Source: Smittium mucronatum (Eukaryota; Kickxellomycota; Harpellomycetes; Harpellales; Legeriomycetaceae). Taken from it: a DNA stretch of 20,960 nucleotides. A model generated the notes under the pieces. That model was not told the origin of the DNA and made no database searches. It saw only the letters and a list, made by a program, of their open reading frames with translations. Shown here one piece after another: positions 1 through 9,912 of this stretch. Numbering within the stretch: the first letter of the stretch is position 1; the number at the start of each line of letters is the position of its first letter. The translations under genes and the position numbers were made by a program. Location of the stretch: assembly GCA_001953115.1 (NCBI GenBank), contig LSSL01002999.1, positions 1-20,960 of the forward strand, in the 5' to 3' direction.

Positions 1-58
1 TTTTTTTTTTTTACTTTCTTGCTCTTTGTTTCTTATTAGAGCGTTTAGTTATTGATAA

Positions 59-137
59 ACACTAAGTACAGATAGCCTGTATACAATATACAGCTCTCTG
101 GTACTATCTGGTCAGCTTTAAGCAGCTGGCTTAGTGT
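59..137. repeat. Nested fold-back (three stacked inverted repeats)
   Basis: Three perfectly complementary arm pairs are nested inside one another: ACACTAAG (59-66) with CTTAGTGT (130-137), CAGATAG (69-75) with CTATCTG (104-110), and CTGTATA (77-83) with TATACAG (87-93, loop CAA). The block is less AT-rich than its surroundings. It could be a fold-back or MITE-type element, or DNA encoding a structured RNA. No target duplication was found. The poly-T run at positions 1-12 would be an A tail on the minus strand, but nothing else ties it to this hairpin. Confidence 0.6.
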
Positions 138-1300
138 CGATAATATAAAAAATTGAGATAGAAATAAACTTTTTTTTTGGTAATGGAATTCAGAAATTTT
201 ATTGGCTAATTCAAATAAAAAAATCCAGAGTATTGAGCCCATAGTGTAGAAGAGTTATCAGAAAAAAGGTATAAAAAGAGGGGGTTTTGCATCGTTTTAG
301 AAGGGGAGTTTTTTGGAAGGGAATAAAACCATTATAAAATATTTGGTAGTCGTTTTTTGTTAACTCTTGTTAAGTTTTGCCTTACAACAGCACCGATAAA
401 GCATAAATATTATTAATCTATATCCAATTATTTTTAATAATGAATTTTAGCTATTAGCGGAGAAAATATTTTGGATAATTAATCAACAAGCGCATTTTAC
501 ATTTGCAGTATATTTTTTCCAGAAAACCCTGTGTGGATCGTAAGAAAGTGTATTATAATATCATAAAATGGTTCTCATAATCAGTTTGGTTTTATAGATT
601 CATTTTTTTGTTTATGATCGGTATGATTTGGTCTAACTTTTTGGTTTTTTGAATATTAAACCCTTGATTGGTTCAAATTTGATAAAATCTGTATTCATAT
701 GGATAACTTGATTGTGTTGAGTGTTATTTTATTCCCACTTATACCTTTTTGAAAAAATTGGATGCAAATACCGTAATAATGGTTAATTCCAGTAAATTGA
801 AAGATAATTTTCAAATCTTTATAAATCGAACTTCCATACAACAATTATACTTCAATTTTATCTTTATTTTTCATTAAAGTGATATTTTTTGAAGAGAAAT
901 GTTATGAAGTTATTTTTTCGGAAAAATCAATTCACAAAAATTATGAGCTACAAGTCATTAAGACACTATATATTTACTATAAAATTTAAATCAACTTTCA
1001 AATTGTATTGGTATAATCTCATTATTGAATAATTATGATCTCTCCTTTAAAATATTTTAGCTTTATTTTTATTTCATGCTGATTATATATATGCTTAATT
1101 CTTTTACATATCTCGTACCCAATGCCGAGTTTATGAATTTATAAATTATAAATATGATAACTTTCACCGATATAAATTTTGAATGGTTAAGACAATTTAT
1201 TTCTAGTAACTTCACTGCACCTTGGTTTTCCAGCTTAAATAAATTTTATTTTTCTGTTTTTTTTTCCTCTAGATCTAGTTTTTTTCCCAGGTCTGTTTCC
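138..1300. other. AT-rich stretch without recognisable gene
   Basis: About 1.1 kb of A/T-dominated sequence with stops in all frames. I see no protein motif, tRNA or repeat I can support. Confidence 0.6.
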
Positions 1301-1322
1301 ATGTCAGGTATAAGTGTCTAGC

Positions 1323-1511
1323 TCAATGTAAAGCACCGGCTTGAAATTGTGGCCCTTTGTTATAATGTGTGACACCTAAGCTAGAAGATGCAGTGCTCGA
1401 ACCTGTCAGATAAAAAGCGGACGACCGAAGCCAAATATCTCTTTGCCTTAGATAACCAATAGAAGGTGTTGTTAGAGCCTTGGTGCAACTATATTTTTGA
1501 GTCTGAATCAT
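1323..1511 (-). CDS. Unidentified 62-codon ORF in a less AT-rich block (doubtful gene)
   Basis: A minus-strand frame of 62 codons opens with ATG at 1511 and closes with TAG at 1323. Unlike other ORFs here it is not Lys/Asn/Ile/Phe-rich: it is rich in Ser, Thr, Gly and Ala and ends in FQAGALH. It sits in a block (about 1310-1520) with clearly more G+C than its neighbours, resembling the composition of the retroelement at the right edge. I do not recognise the peptide and see no membrane segment or catalytic motif. It may be a remnant of a mobile element or a chance frame in inserted DNA of different base composition. A real host gene is less likely because it is short and isolated. Confidence 0.2.
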   Translation of the reverse strand: MIQTQKYSCTKALTTPSIGYLRQRDIWLRSSAFYLTGSSTASSSLGVTHYNKGPQFQAGALH

Positions 1512-1520
1512 GTTTTACTA

Positions 1521-1885
1521 TGTATATTAATGCGTTAATATCGATGTTTTATTGAGATTAATATATATAGTTAATAATAAGAAATCTAAAAGAGGAAAGT
1601 GTCTTAGTGTTCAATTTCGGGTGATAATACTACCTTTTTATAGTCTCTTGGATCATTTAATTCCTAATTTTTTGTCTGGGATTTGATGTAGCATGCCATA
1701 CTTTTATTGTGCTTTATAATCTTTAATTTCCTTGTAAGTGATTCTTAATAATTATTTTTGCTTACTAATCAGTATTTAAATTTTTGGATAAACCCGATTG
1801 GTCTATTATAATTGATAGATAGAATTAATAACATTAAATAAACAAATATAATAGAGTATACTCAATCCTATTATTAAACCATATT
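1521..1885. other. AT-rich stretch without recognisable gene
   Basis: No motif, ORF or repeat that I can support; stops occur in every frame. Confidence 0.55.
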
Positions 1886-2116
1886 CCGGATCTACGTTCC
1901 GGTTTTATTAGCTTTATTCAGGGATTTGAATCCAGAACCTTATATTATAACATTAACTATCCATATCACCGGTCTATGGATACACATTGATTTCCCACAC
2001 TATTTTTAAAATAGTATAGGGAGATATTTTATGGATCTAAGTGTTACCGGAGGTAAAATTTTTCCCACCCCCCTTAAAATCGGATTTGGATGACTAAAAT
2101 TTCATCCAAATCCGAT
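1886..2116. repeat. Cluster of four inverted repeats (hairpin cluster)
   Basis: Four hairpins follow each other within 231 bp. CCGGA (1886-1890) pairs with TCCGG (1898-1902). TATCCAT (1958-1964) pairs with ATGGATA (1976-1982). ACTATTTT (1999-2006) pairs with AAAATAGT (2008-2015), flanked by CCC/GGG that lengthen the stem with a bulge (1994-2021). The fourth is a perfect 15-bp stem, ATCGGATTTGGATGA (2079-2093) with its reverse complement at 2102-2116, loop 8 nt. Such density of stems is unusual for the window and suggests a decayed fold-back element or transposon end. The octamer TTTCCCAC occurs beside the third hairpin (1991) and again at 2061. Confidence 0.6.
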
Positions 2117-3174
2117 AAACCCAGGAATTCCATCAAAATTCATATTCATTACATCTGTGAAATCCATATTTTTATTAATTTTAATTATACCAATAATATT
2201 ATAACAGTTGTATTTAGAATTATATTCCCAAGTTTTTTTTAAAATAATTTCATTCTTTTTTCTTGATTTTAAACTTGGTTTTTAAATCGATATTTGGTTT
2301 ATTTGAATAAAATTCTTTTTTATGAATAAATTTTGTATTGGCTATTCAATCTATTTAGCTATCACTTTCACCTGTATCATTTCAAAGTATATTTTCAAAT
2401 TCTATTCGTTTTTTGAAATTTGTAATCAATATACGTTTATATTTTCTTTTATTCACTCAAAATTATTATTATTTTAGATAATAGCCTTAAAATCCAGTTT
2501 ATTTCTAATTTTAATTATTTTTACCGATCTTTTATCAATAAATGGGCTTTTTCGTCTATTTTTACACATATTAGCCTGATTAATCATAAATTTAGATTTC
2601 AAATTACATTATCTGCTGCTCATTTTGTAATTTAATTTAAATGAATATCAAACGTTTTAAGACAGAAGAATGAGATTTTTTACTAATCCCGTAAGTTTTA
2701 ATATGAAAGATTCGAATTTAAACCATTTTTTTTATCCAAATATAGTAGTTTGGTCTGGAGAAAATTTTAATATTTAGATTTTCATCTTCATTATCTGATT
2801 TCCTTTATATTTGATTTAAAATGGAACATTCGATTTTTGGTGAATGTTTTATTTTCATATTTTTTGAAGCCCTATTTTTATATTAAATTAAGCTTAAATA
2901 TATGTGTAATCACTATTTATAACATGCTTTCATGTATTTTTATCCATTATTGAAATATAAGTTTTATTTGAATACGATGGTTTTTAAATGTTTAAGGACA
3001 TATTAAAAACATATCTTTTAAATCTATTATGAAAATTCTTTAAAAAAATTCCCTTTTTTTATTCATTTTTTGGGATATTTCTGTCTCACCTTCACCTTTT
3101 TTTGAATTCAGCAACGAATTTTTTTTGCTCATTTGTGCAAAATATTAGTGGTCTTATCTATATTTAGCAGTTCA
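2117..3174. other. AT-rich stretch without recognisable gene
   Basis: A basic minus-strand open stretch of about 40 codons lies near 2470-2600 but carries no motif I recognise. Otherwise there is only A/T-dominated sequence with frequent stops. Confidence 0.5.
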
Positions 3175-3324
3175 TTAATAGTGGTTTCTTATATTTTCTC
3201 TGAACTTTATTCTGTTGACGCAGGTAATCTTTGCATCAATTTCATTTTTTCTTAGAAATACTGTTTCATAGCCTTGTCGTCTAGAAATATTTGAAATACC
3301 ATTAAGACCCCAGTGAATTTCTAT
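3175..3324 (-). pseudogene. Unidentified decayed coding stretch, possibly FLYWCH-like
   Basis: A minus-strand frame is open for 49 codons from the stop at 3325-3327 to TAA at 3175-3177, without an ATG start. The peptide is not low-complexity: it contains SRRQGYETVFLRKNE followed by a CVNR motif. The order Gly-Tyr, aromatic residue, Arg-Lys-Asn, Cys is loosely like the first half of FLYWCH zinc fingers, the N-terminal DNA-binding module of many MULE transposases. I could not find the catalytic or C-terminal MULE motifs further along the minus strand (positions below 3170), so the assignment is only a suggestion. It may instead be an unrelated relic or a chance frame. Confidence 0.2.
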
Positions 3325-3688
3325 CTATTTAATATTATGGTTTTTTTAAATCACTTGGTGCAGATCTCTATTAATTTTATTCTATTTGGTATATCTTTAA
3401 CTCTATTTAAAATATTATCTTTTCTGAAGAAATTTTTAAACTATTCATATAATTTATGTACATAACCTTCAAATTAAGAGCATTTTGGGATTATTTTATT
3501 ATAAGTTTTATTTTATTTTATTCTATTTATTTATTCTTTTGGTTCTATTAAAAAACACTAAGTTTGGGTATTAGAAGGTATAAGCTAAGAATTATTGTGT
3601 TTATCTCTGCAATATAGGATTAAAAGAACTTGTATAAATCTATACAATGAATTTTTAAAAAAAATCAAATTAGCCGAATATGATAAAT

Positions 3689-3705
3689 TATATATATATA
3701 TATAT
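3689..3705. repeat. (TA)n microsatellite
   Basis: About eight TA units in a row, followed by further imperfect TA-rich sequence to about 3716. Confidence 0.85.
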
Positions 3706-4308
3706 TATATATTATAAATGATAAAAAAAGAGCCAACACACGGTAGAAATGTTACCATACGACATATTTATGAGGAAGTATTTCATTTATATCAAATATT
3801 TTCGGATTTAGCTGATTTATTTTCAACTTAAATTAAAAAATTATTATTAAATGGGTTGTATCTATTTTATAAATTTTTTGAGGATATTTTTAATTTGAAT
3901 AATTTTTATTTAAAATTAAAATTCTGAATGAATTTTTTTTGAATTCTTTGCATTTATGTAATACAAAAATACTTTCAAAATGTGAAAAATATCCGATTTT
4001 TTAATTAAATTTTTCATTTCAAAGTTTTAATAATTCTCACACCATTATTAATATTTTTTTAAATGTAAATAATCAAATTAGTTAATTATTTTCTATTATT
4101 ACTAAATTTAAATAAAGAAAAATCTCCATTAAAATAAATTTATTCACTTTTCTATTTCAATAAAATAATCTATATACTTATTTAGATTACCTTTAAATTT
4201 TATTATTTGTGTAAGAATCAGGTTTAATGGGATATTTTTTATTATCAAATATAAACAGGATGTAATAGTTAAAAATATAGAGATAGGGAAGGAGACAAGT
4301 TTAAAATC

Positions 4309-4330
4309 TTAGCCACTACAAAATGGCTAA
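4309..4330. repeat. Short perfect inverted repeat
   Basis: TTAGCCA (4309-4315) and TGGCTAA (4324-4330) are exact reverse complements with an 8-nt loop. The G+C in the arms makes it stand out locally. Function unknown. Confidence 0.5.
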
Positions 4331-7298
4331 TATTCCTTAAAAATACCATTTTATATTTTCTAAAATTCAATTATTATTATGGGAGGCTTTCTCTATTGGG
4401 TGGAATATTCAGTATGTGTACTAACCTATATTTTCATTACGCTTTGTATTTATTTTTCTATTTCTATGTAGAGGTAGATGCAAAGCAGAATATAAAAAAT
4501 ACATTAATTTTATGATCCAGAAATTTTATAAACCCAAGAGTAAATTTTTATTAATATTTCATCTTTATTTATTTAAATATTGTTCCTAAAATATCAATAT
4601 AGTTTTTATCTAACGTAAATATTAAATTAATAGGCTAAAGCATCATCAATTTAAATAAATATATTTGATTTTTTTTATCTTTAGAAGATAAACCTGATTT
4701 TTTGGATTGATGGTTTATTATTTATTATTTTAAATGAGTAATTAAATAAGGATATGACTTCGAAAGTTGAATTTGCTGATTTTTCAAGTATATGGCTTCT
4801 GCCTTGACATAATATTGTATTTGTGCTCAATTCTTATAGATTCCTTAATTAAAACATAAATAGGATATAATAGGGTTTAATTTTATTTTATGAAATTTGA
4901 ATAAAATTTATGAACCTTTATCTAATTAAAAAAATTCTGAACTTTAAATTGGTTAATAATGAAAAAATTTAATTGCATCTAACATTTTTTCTGTTTAAAA
5001 CAGCCCATTTTAACACTCATAACCAATTCCAGGTTTTAAATACTAGTAAACTTGAAAATTTATAAAAAAAAACTGGATATATTCTAAAAAAAAATAAAAA
5101 AAATATCCACTATAAAAAATTACATTTAAATTTAATAAAATTGAGATATCTTCTATAATGCTTTTATTTTATTGACGTGTAGTCTTATCACAAAAATCTT
5201 GAATATTATTTTCATGTAAATAAATAACCCGTTATTTTTAATCTAAAATTTCGAAATAAAGATAAATTTTCAATCTAGATTTTTATTATCTATAAAGTAA
5301 AAAATAAAAACAACACGATTTCTAAGCACAATGAAGGCATACATAATGATTACTGAATTATTATCATTAAATTATTACCTGATTAACCCTAATTCGTATA
5401 CCCATCACTAAAATCTGACACTCATTATTTAATATACACATATTGGCCAAAATAAATTTCTGTAAATATTTTTACATCAGAATTGGGTATAAATTATCAA
5501 AATCAAAGAATATTTTACAATATTTATACCAATCATGAATTTCATCGAATTTAAAAAAAATGGTGAAATTTAGAAATACTGATCACTTAAGTATATTACA
5601 AATAAACGAAAAAAACGCATGAAAGAGATTTTTTTTTTTTTTTCATTTAATACCAAAAAATTTTCTGAAAATACAAGAAAATATATGTAACTTTACATAT
5701 TTTTTCTTTTCAATTTTTTATTTTTATAATTTAATATATAACTAATAATATAAATTCCACCCAATTATCAGAAATGAACCACAATTTTGGATTATATTTA
5801 AATTTCATCCTAGATTTGAATATTTTCATTTCTGAGAGGTATAAATCTAAACTTTCTGCTTAATTATTACCTATTATTTTTTAATAACTCGACTTTTGAA
5901 TTTCCGGTGATTTTTACAAGTATCAAGTTTGAGGATTCAAAATAAACCCTTAAGATATCTACTAAATAAGATATAATTCTATCAAAACTTATAATCAATA
6001 AGAATTTTATATATTGTTTTTGAAAGCGGTTTTTATTGTTTTTTTATTTATTGTTTTTTTACTTTATTATTTTGAACTTTTGATTATATAGAAAAATTTA
6101 TTAGTGAAGTAGAATTCTCGAGATATTATGAAATAAAATTAAAAGATTTCAAAAATATAGAAAAAATAGCGAGATATTTTTATGACTACCAGAAATTTCA
6201 ATATTTTACACGAAATTTTATTGAAAATAGTTTATATCTATAGGGGGGATTTTTTTTGGTGAGATTGCTATTATTTTTATTAATGGTTAAAACCCGAAAA
6301 TAAATGGATAATCTATTTTTTTTTTGAAAAAAAATTTGTTTTTATTAATCGCTTTTTGTATCCCTCTTTTTTTTCGACTTATAAATAATTCAACTAAAAT
6401 TATTTTTTTCCATTTTTTTAATAATGGTAAAAATGGTAACATTTAAAATTATTTGTAACTTTTACAAAAAAGAATTTTTTAGATTTTTATTATAAATTTG
6501 AGCAAGTCACTCCATAAATTTAAATGTTCCTAAGTTTGTATTTAATTTCATTTAATTTTAATTATTCAAAACTTCTAAATATATCAATATATATTTTTAA
6601 AAAATTATAAAAAAAATTGTAAATAGTAAAAAAAATTTCGTAAGTTTAAATGCTGATTAGTATAGTGCGATATTTACTTTTTTCATATTTGTCATGATTT
6701 GTAAATTTTGGCATTTATAAATTATTCTTTATATTTTTAAAGGCGTCTTGAGTTATATCCACAAAATTTTGTTTTATTTGTAATTCACAACTTTTTTTAT
6801 AGATTGATATACATTTTTAGTATCCAATTAAACTTTTAGAAAAAATTATTTGTGTAAGAGAAAATATTTAATACTCCCAATATCAATATTTATTATTATT
6901 AAAATACTTTTTACTCGATTTTACCATAATAAGTTAAATTTTAGAATTGCTACATCTATTTTCTGAAAAATAAGCTCCAAGATAAAATAAATTATCTTTC
7001 GTTTAAATAATTATAAATGAATTTTTTCAATCTCTTACATATATTTTAAAAGAATTTTACCGGTTACGGGGAATTTCACCTATCTCCAATTGACCTAAAT
7101 GACATTTTTCCAAATTTATGGCAACTAATAATTAATTATTATGAAATTTTTAAAAGTTATATTTTATATAAATTGACTATTTTTACTAAGAAAATACATT
7201 TTGGCTTTAGATTGTAATAAGCTGAATAATTGGGTTAAATATGATTTAGGCTAAATATCCTGACACCAATCTTGACGCATTTTTAGCACTGATTTTAT

Positions 7299-7317
7299 GA
7301 CACGCCTATAATTTTAC
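7299..7317. repeat. Short dispersed repeat, copy 1
   Basis: GACACGCCTATAATTTTAC here matches GATACGCCTTATAATTTTAC at 8563-8582 with one substitution and one inserted base. Both contain the CGCC core, rare in this AT-rich background. It may be a scrap of a dispersed element. Confidence 0.3.
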
Positions 7318-8562
7318 CATAAATTTGTTATAATTATTTTTAAGCGTACTTTTTTATTTTATGATATTTTTAGGGAGAATTCGTATATAAGGCTTAATAT
7401 ATTAAATCCATATTTATAATTAGATAAATCATTTTTTATTTTTTCCAAAATCCATTATATAGCATGTCTCCTTCCTCTTTGTATTATACCAAATAAAATT
7501 GGCACACAAATTTTTAATTAATAAGATGATATAACTACTAAAATGGGATAATCCAGGTAAAATATTTTATTTAACTAATTTATCATTTATTTTGAATCTA
7601 AATCGGTTTTGGAAACATATTGATCGTCATTTTTGATATATCGGGAGTTTTATTTGAATTATTCTAGTAAAATGCTATAAGTTACGTGCTTCATCTTTTT
7701 TTTTATTGTGAATTTAGCTTATTTATTTGTATTTCTTTTTTTAGGTAACACCAACTCCATCCGAACTTAAATAATCCATGATTATAAATAGCTTTTTTGG
7801 CATATATTGTAATAATTTTGTATTTTTCTAGAAATCGGTACATAATTTTCGGTAACTTCGCAAAATTTCTTGTATTAAATTAAGAAGTGTGTTCTGATTT
7901 TGTATCTGCAGTAAAAATTTTCTATTTTTATTTGAGCATTATATCCATTCGTATTTTATTAGTATAAATAGAAATTTAAAACTAAGTACCCTTTAAAATT
8001 GTTTATCCTGAGATTAATTGGTTTTTTTATTTTGCTATAAATTTCGAAATCAATTTTCGTTTTGTATCACCTAACATAATGCTAATTAAAAACAGTAGAA
8101 AACTTATTTAGCATTAAAAAAAGGTAAAACTTTTATTTTTGATACGAATGAACCATATATGACAAAAATAATATTTATTAAAATATAAATTTTATGTATA
8201 ATAATTTTAGCAGAAATAGACTTAATGAATATTTAAAAAATATTTTTCACCTAAAATTAATATTTTTTTAATTATTTTTTTAATAATCAATTTAACTGAG
8301 TAATTTTTTGAGAAAATGTAAAATTTTGGATACAGAAATTCAGACCAAAAATTTCTTGTTTTTATTTTTAGTGATTTAAGCCAGATTTTAGTGCTAGACC
8401 TAAGATTTATCGCCTTTCGGATATAAATTCAGAGATAATAATACGTTGGCTATAAATAATAAACATAATCAAAAAAAGAATAATTACTCAATTAAATAAT
8501 AAATCCAATTAAATCGGATTTTTTGTGCTAGAAAACCAATTTTCTGGTTAATTATTAAATGA

Positions 8563-8582
8563 GATACGCCTTATAATTTTAC
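8563..8582. repeat. Short dispersed repeat, copy 2
   Basis: Partner of the repeat at 7299-7317 in the same orientation, about 1.26 kb away. Confidence 0.3.
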
Positions 8583-8748
8583 AAAAAAAATTTCTAGGAT
8601 TTAAATCTGATACATTATTTTAAATAAAAATCAACGGCTATTTTCTAAAAAAAATACAAGCCTTTTTTTTTTTATTTTTCAATTTTTTTTTAACAGGCCA
8701 TTTATCAAAAAATTTCAATGATATACTAAATATAAATTATATAAACCT

Positions 8749-8763
8749 AAATGCAAAATACAA
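8749..8763. repeat. Target-site duplication of the retroposon (3' side)
   Basis: AAATGCAAAATACAA is repeated exactly at 8917-8931. It directly abuts the 14-T run (the poly(A) tail on the minus strand) of the inserted element. Confidence 0.8.
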
Positions 8764-8916
8764 TTTTTTTTTTTTTTAAAGGGAATTTATTTATAGTATT
8801 TAAATACTAGAAAAAAACTAAAATAAAAATACATAAAAGGAAAAAAATAATAAAATTTCATCCCACTCCCATCTGTCGCTCTAGCGGCTCCGTACCCACT
8901 GGGCATTGGTTCAAGG
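8764..8916 (-). mobile_element. Short 5'-truncated poly(A) retroposon (LINE/SINE type)
   Basis: A 153-bp insertion read on the minus strand. It starts at 8916 with a G+C-rich head, continues into an AT-rich tail containing AATAAA (8791 to 8786), and ends in 14 A (8777 to 8764). Exact 15-bp direct repeats flank it, the signature of target-primed reverse transcription. The head (about 8873-8914) matches the element at the right window edge at 31 of 42 aligned positions. A minus-strand frame through the head reads NQCPVGTEPLERQMGVG and then TGA, suggesting that this is the last part of a longer element's ORF plus its 3' untranslated region, truncated at its 5' end. A 16-bp perfect palindrome, TAGTATTTAAATACTA (8794-8809), lies just upstream of the AATAAA. 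The parent could be a non-LTR retrotransposon or a SINE. The short length argues against autonomy. Confidence 0.8.
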
Positions 8917-8931
8917 AAATGCAAAATACAA
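8917..8931. repeat. Target-site duplication of the retroposon (5' side)
   Basis: Exact copy of 8749-8763 abutting the truncated 5' end of the minus-strand insertion. It is followed by another AAATAC unit, giving a tiny tandem repeat. Confidence 0.8.
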
Positions 8932-9912
8932 AATACAAAAATAGCGCTTCGAACGATCATTTCGCTTTAATTGATGCATATTTTATAATTTTGTACCGGA
9001 AATTTGAAAAAAAAAAATAATAATAAATTTCACAAAAAGGATCTATTTGTTTGTTTTTTTTCCTAAATTGACTATTAAGACTGATTTCTCATATTTTATA
9101 GTTTTTATAATTATCATTTAAATTTTTTTAATTTTAAGAAATTTGATAAGTCTGCATATTTTATTAGCTGCATTCTGATTCTCTATTTAATTTTTTTTTG
9201 ACTTAATACTGGATAAATCTTTACATAAAATATTAAATGAATCTCTGAATAATACAATTCGATAAATGGGTATATAAATTGGTTAAAATAGTACGTTTAT
9301 AAATTATTATTGAAATGATATATTTCTATACTTTATATAGTCTTTAAAATATTAATCCTAAATCGTAACACTTCCTTAAATCTAATATATATCGCCTATT
9401 TTATGCAGTTATGTATATCACCAAACCGCTTTTTATCAGATGGAAACTTTAATGAGTATAATTTTACAACATATATGAGTAAGATTATAAGATGCGAAAT
9501 TGCATTTCAAATAATCGATTTAATACGTATTTAAGCTTTATTGACAACAGAAGGTCATTTCAGGCTAATTAATTGAAAAAACATGTTTTCTACTCCTGAA
9601 TTCACTTAATCCAGTAAATTTTACTTATTTTTCTATTTTATAAACCAAATACAAAATTATTTATGTATTAGGATTTTTCAAATTGGAATTCCCAGATATA
9701 TATGTATTATTTTTTAATGAAGCCTTTTATATATGTATTATTTTGATCCTTTTCAGTGAGAAATTGATATTATATTTTCATTTTTCATTTTTTGATTTTT
9801 GTATTTACTTTTTATTTTTTGTAATTTTTTTAGAAATAAAATAAAATAAAATATAATTCTACTTAATCTCACGGATATTATTAACTTTTTTAGTTTTCTT
9901 TTTTTTCATTTC
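8932..9912. other. AT-rich stretch without recognisable gene
   Basis: About 1 kb with no supportable gene. TATATATGTATTATTTT recurs in similar form near 9696 and 9729. The far 3' flank of the minus-strand MULE pseudogene presumably lies here, but I could not identify its terminus. Confidence 0.5.

Larger units (their letters stand above)
3325..8748. other. 5.4-kb AT desert with microsatellites and homopolymers
   Basis: No gene is recognisable. The stretch contains a (TA)n run at 3689-3705, a 15-T run at 5629-5643, small hairpins (4309-4330; ATAAACC at 4688-4694 with GGTTTAT at 4712-4718), and one arm of a short direct repeat at 7299-7317 whose partner is at 8563-8582. Stops are dense in all frames. 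A minus-strand open stretch of about 29 codons near 4790-4875 has mixed composition but no motif. Confidence 0.6.

Noticed and set aside
45..242. 65-codon minus-strand ORF
   Set aside because: It runs through the fold-back at 59-137 and is rich in Leu, Ile, Phe and Ser with no motif. An ORF of this length with ATG is expected by chance in 21 kb.
1392..1412. B-box-like GGTTCGAGCACTGC on the minus strand (tRNA or SINE promoter)
   Set aside because: No matching A box or cloverleaf was found upstream, so a Pol III promoter cannot be supported.
1912..1985. tRNA-like sequence on the minus strand (GGTTCTGGATTCAAATCCC resembles a T-arm)
   Set aside because: The T-stem has mismatches, no acceptor stem pairs with the 5' side and the anticodon arm does not form. 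The hairpin at 1958-1982 explains part of the resemblance.
4790..4875. Minus-strand open stretch with ESIRIEHKYNIMSRQKPYT
   Set aside because: About 29 codons of mixed composition but no recognisable family and no continuation.
5380..5460. Minus-strand stretch NECQILVMGIRIRVNQ resembling the MULE CPIIIAGISEI block
   Set aside because: Only one short block fits and neither the preceding HI-D nor the following motifs are present, so it could be chance.
5629..5643. 15-T run as the poly(A) tail of a minus-strand retroposon
   Set aside because: No duplicated flank was found within several hundred bases, and homopolymers are common throughout the window.
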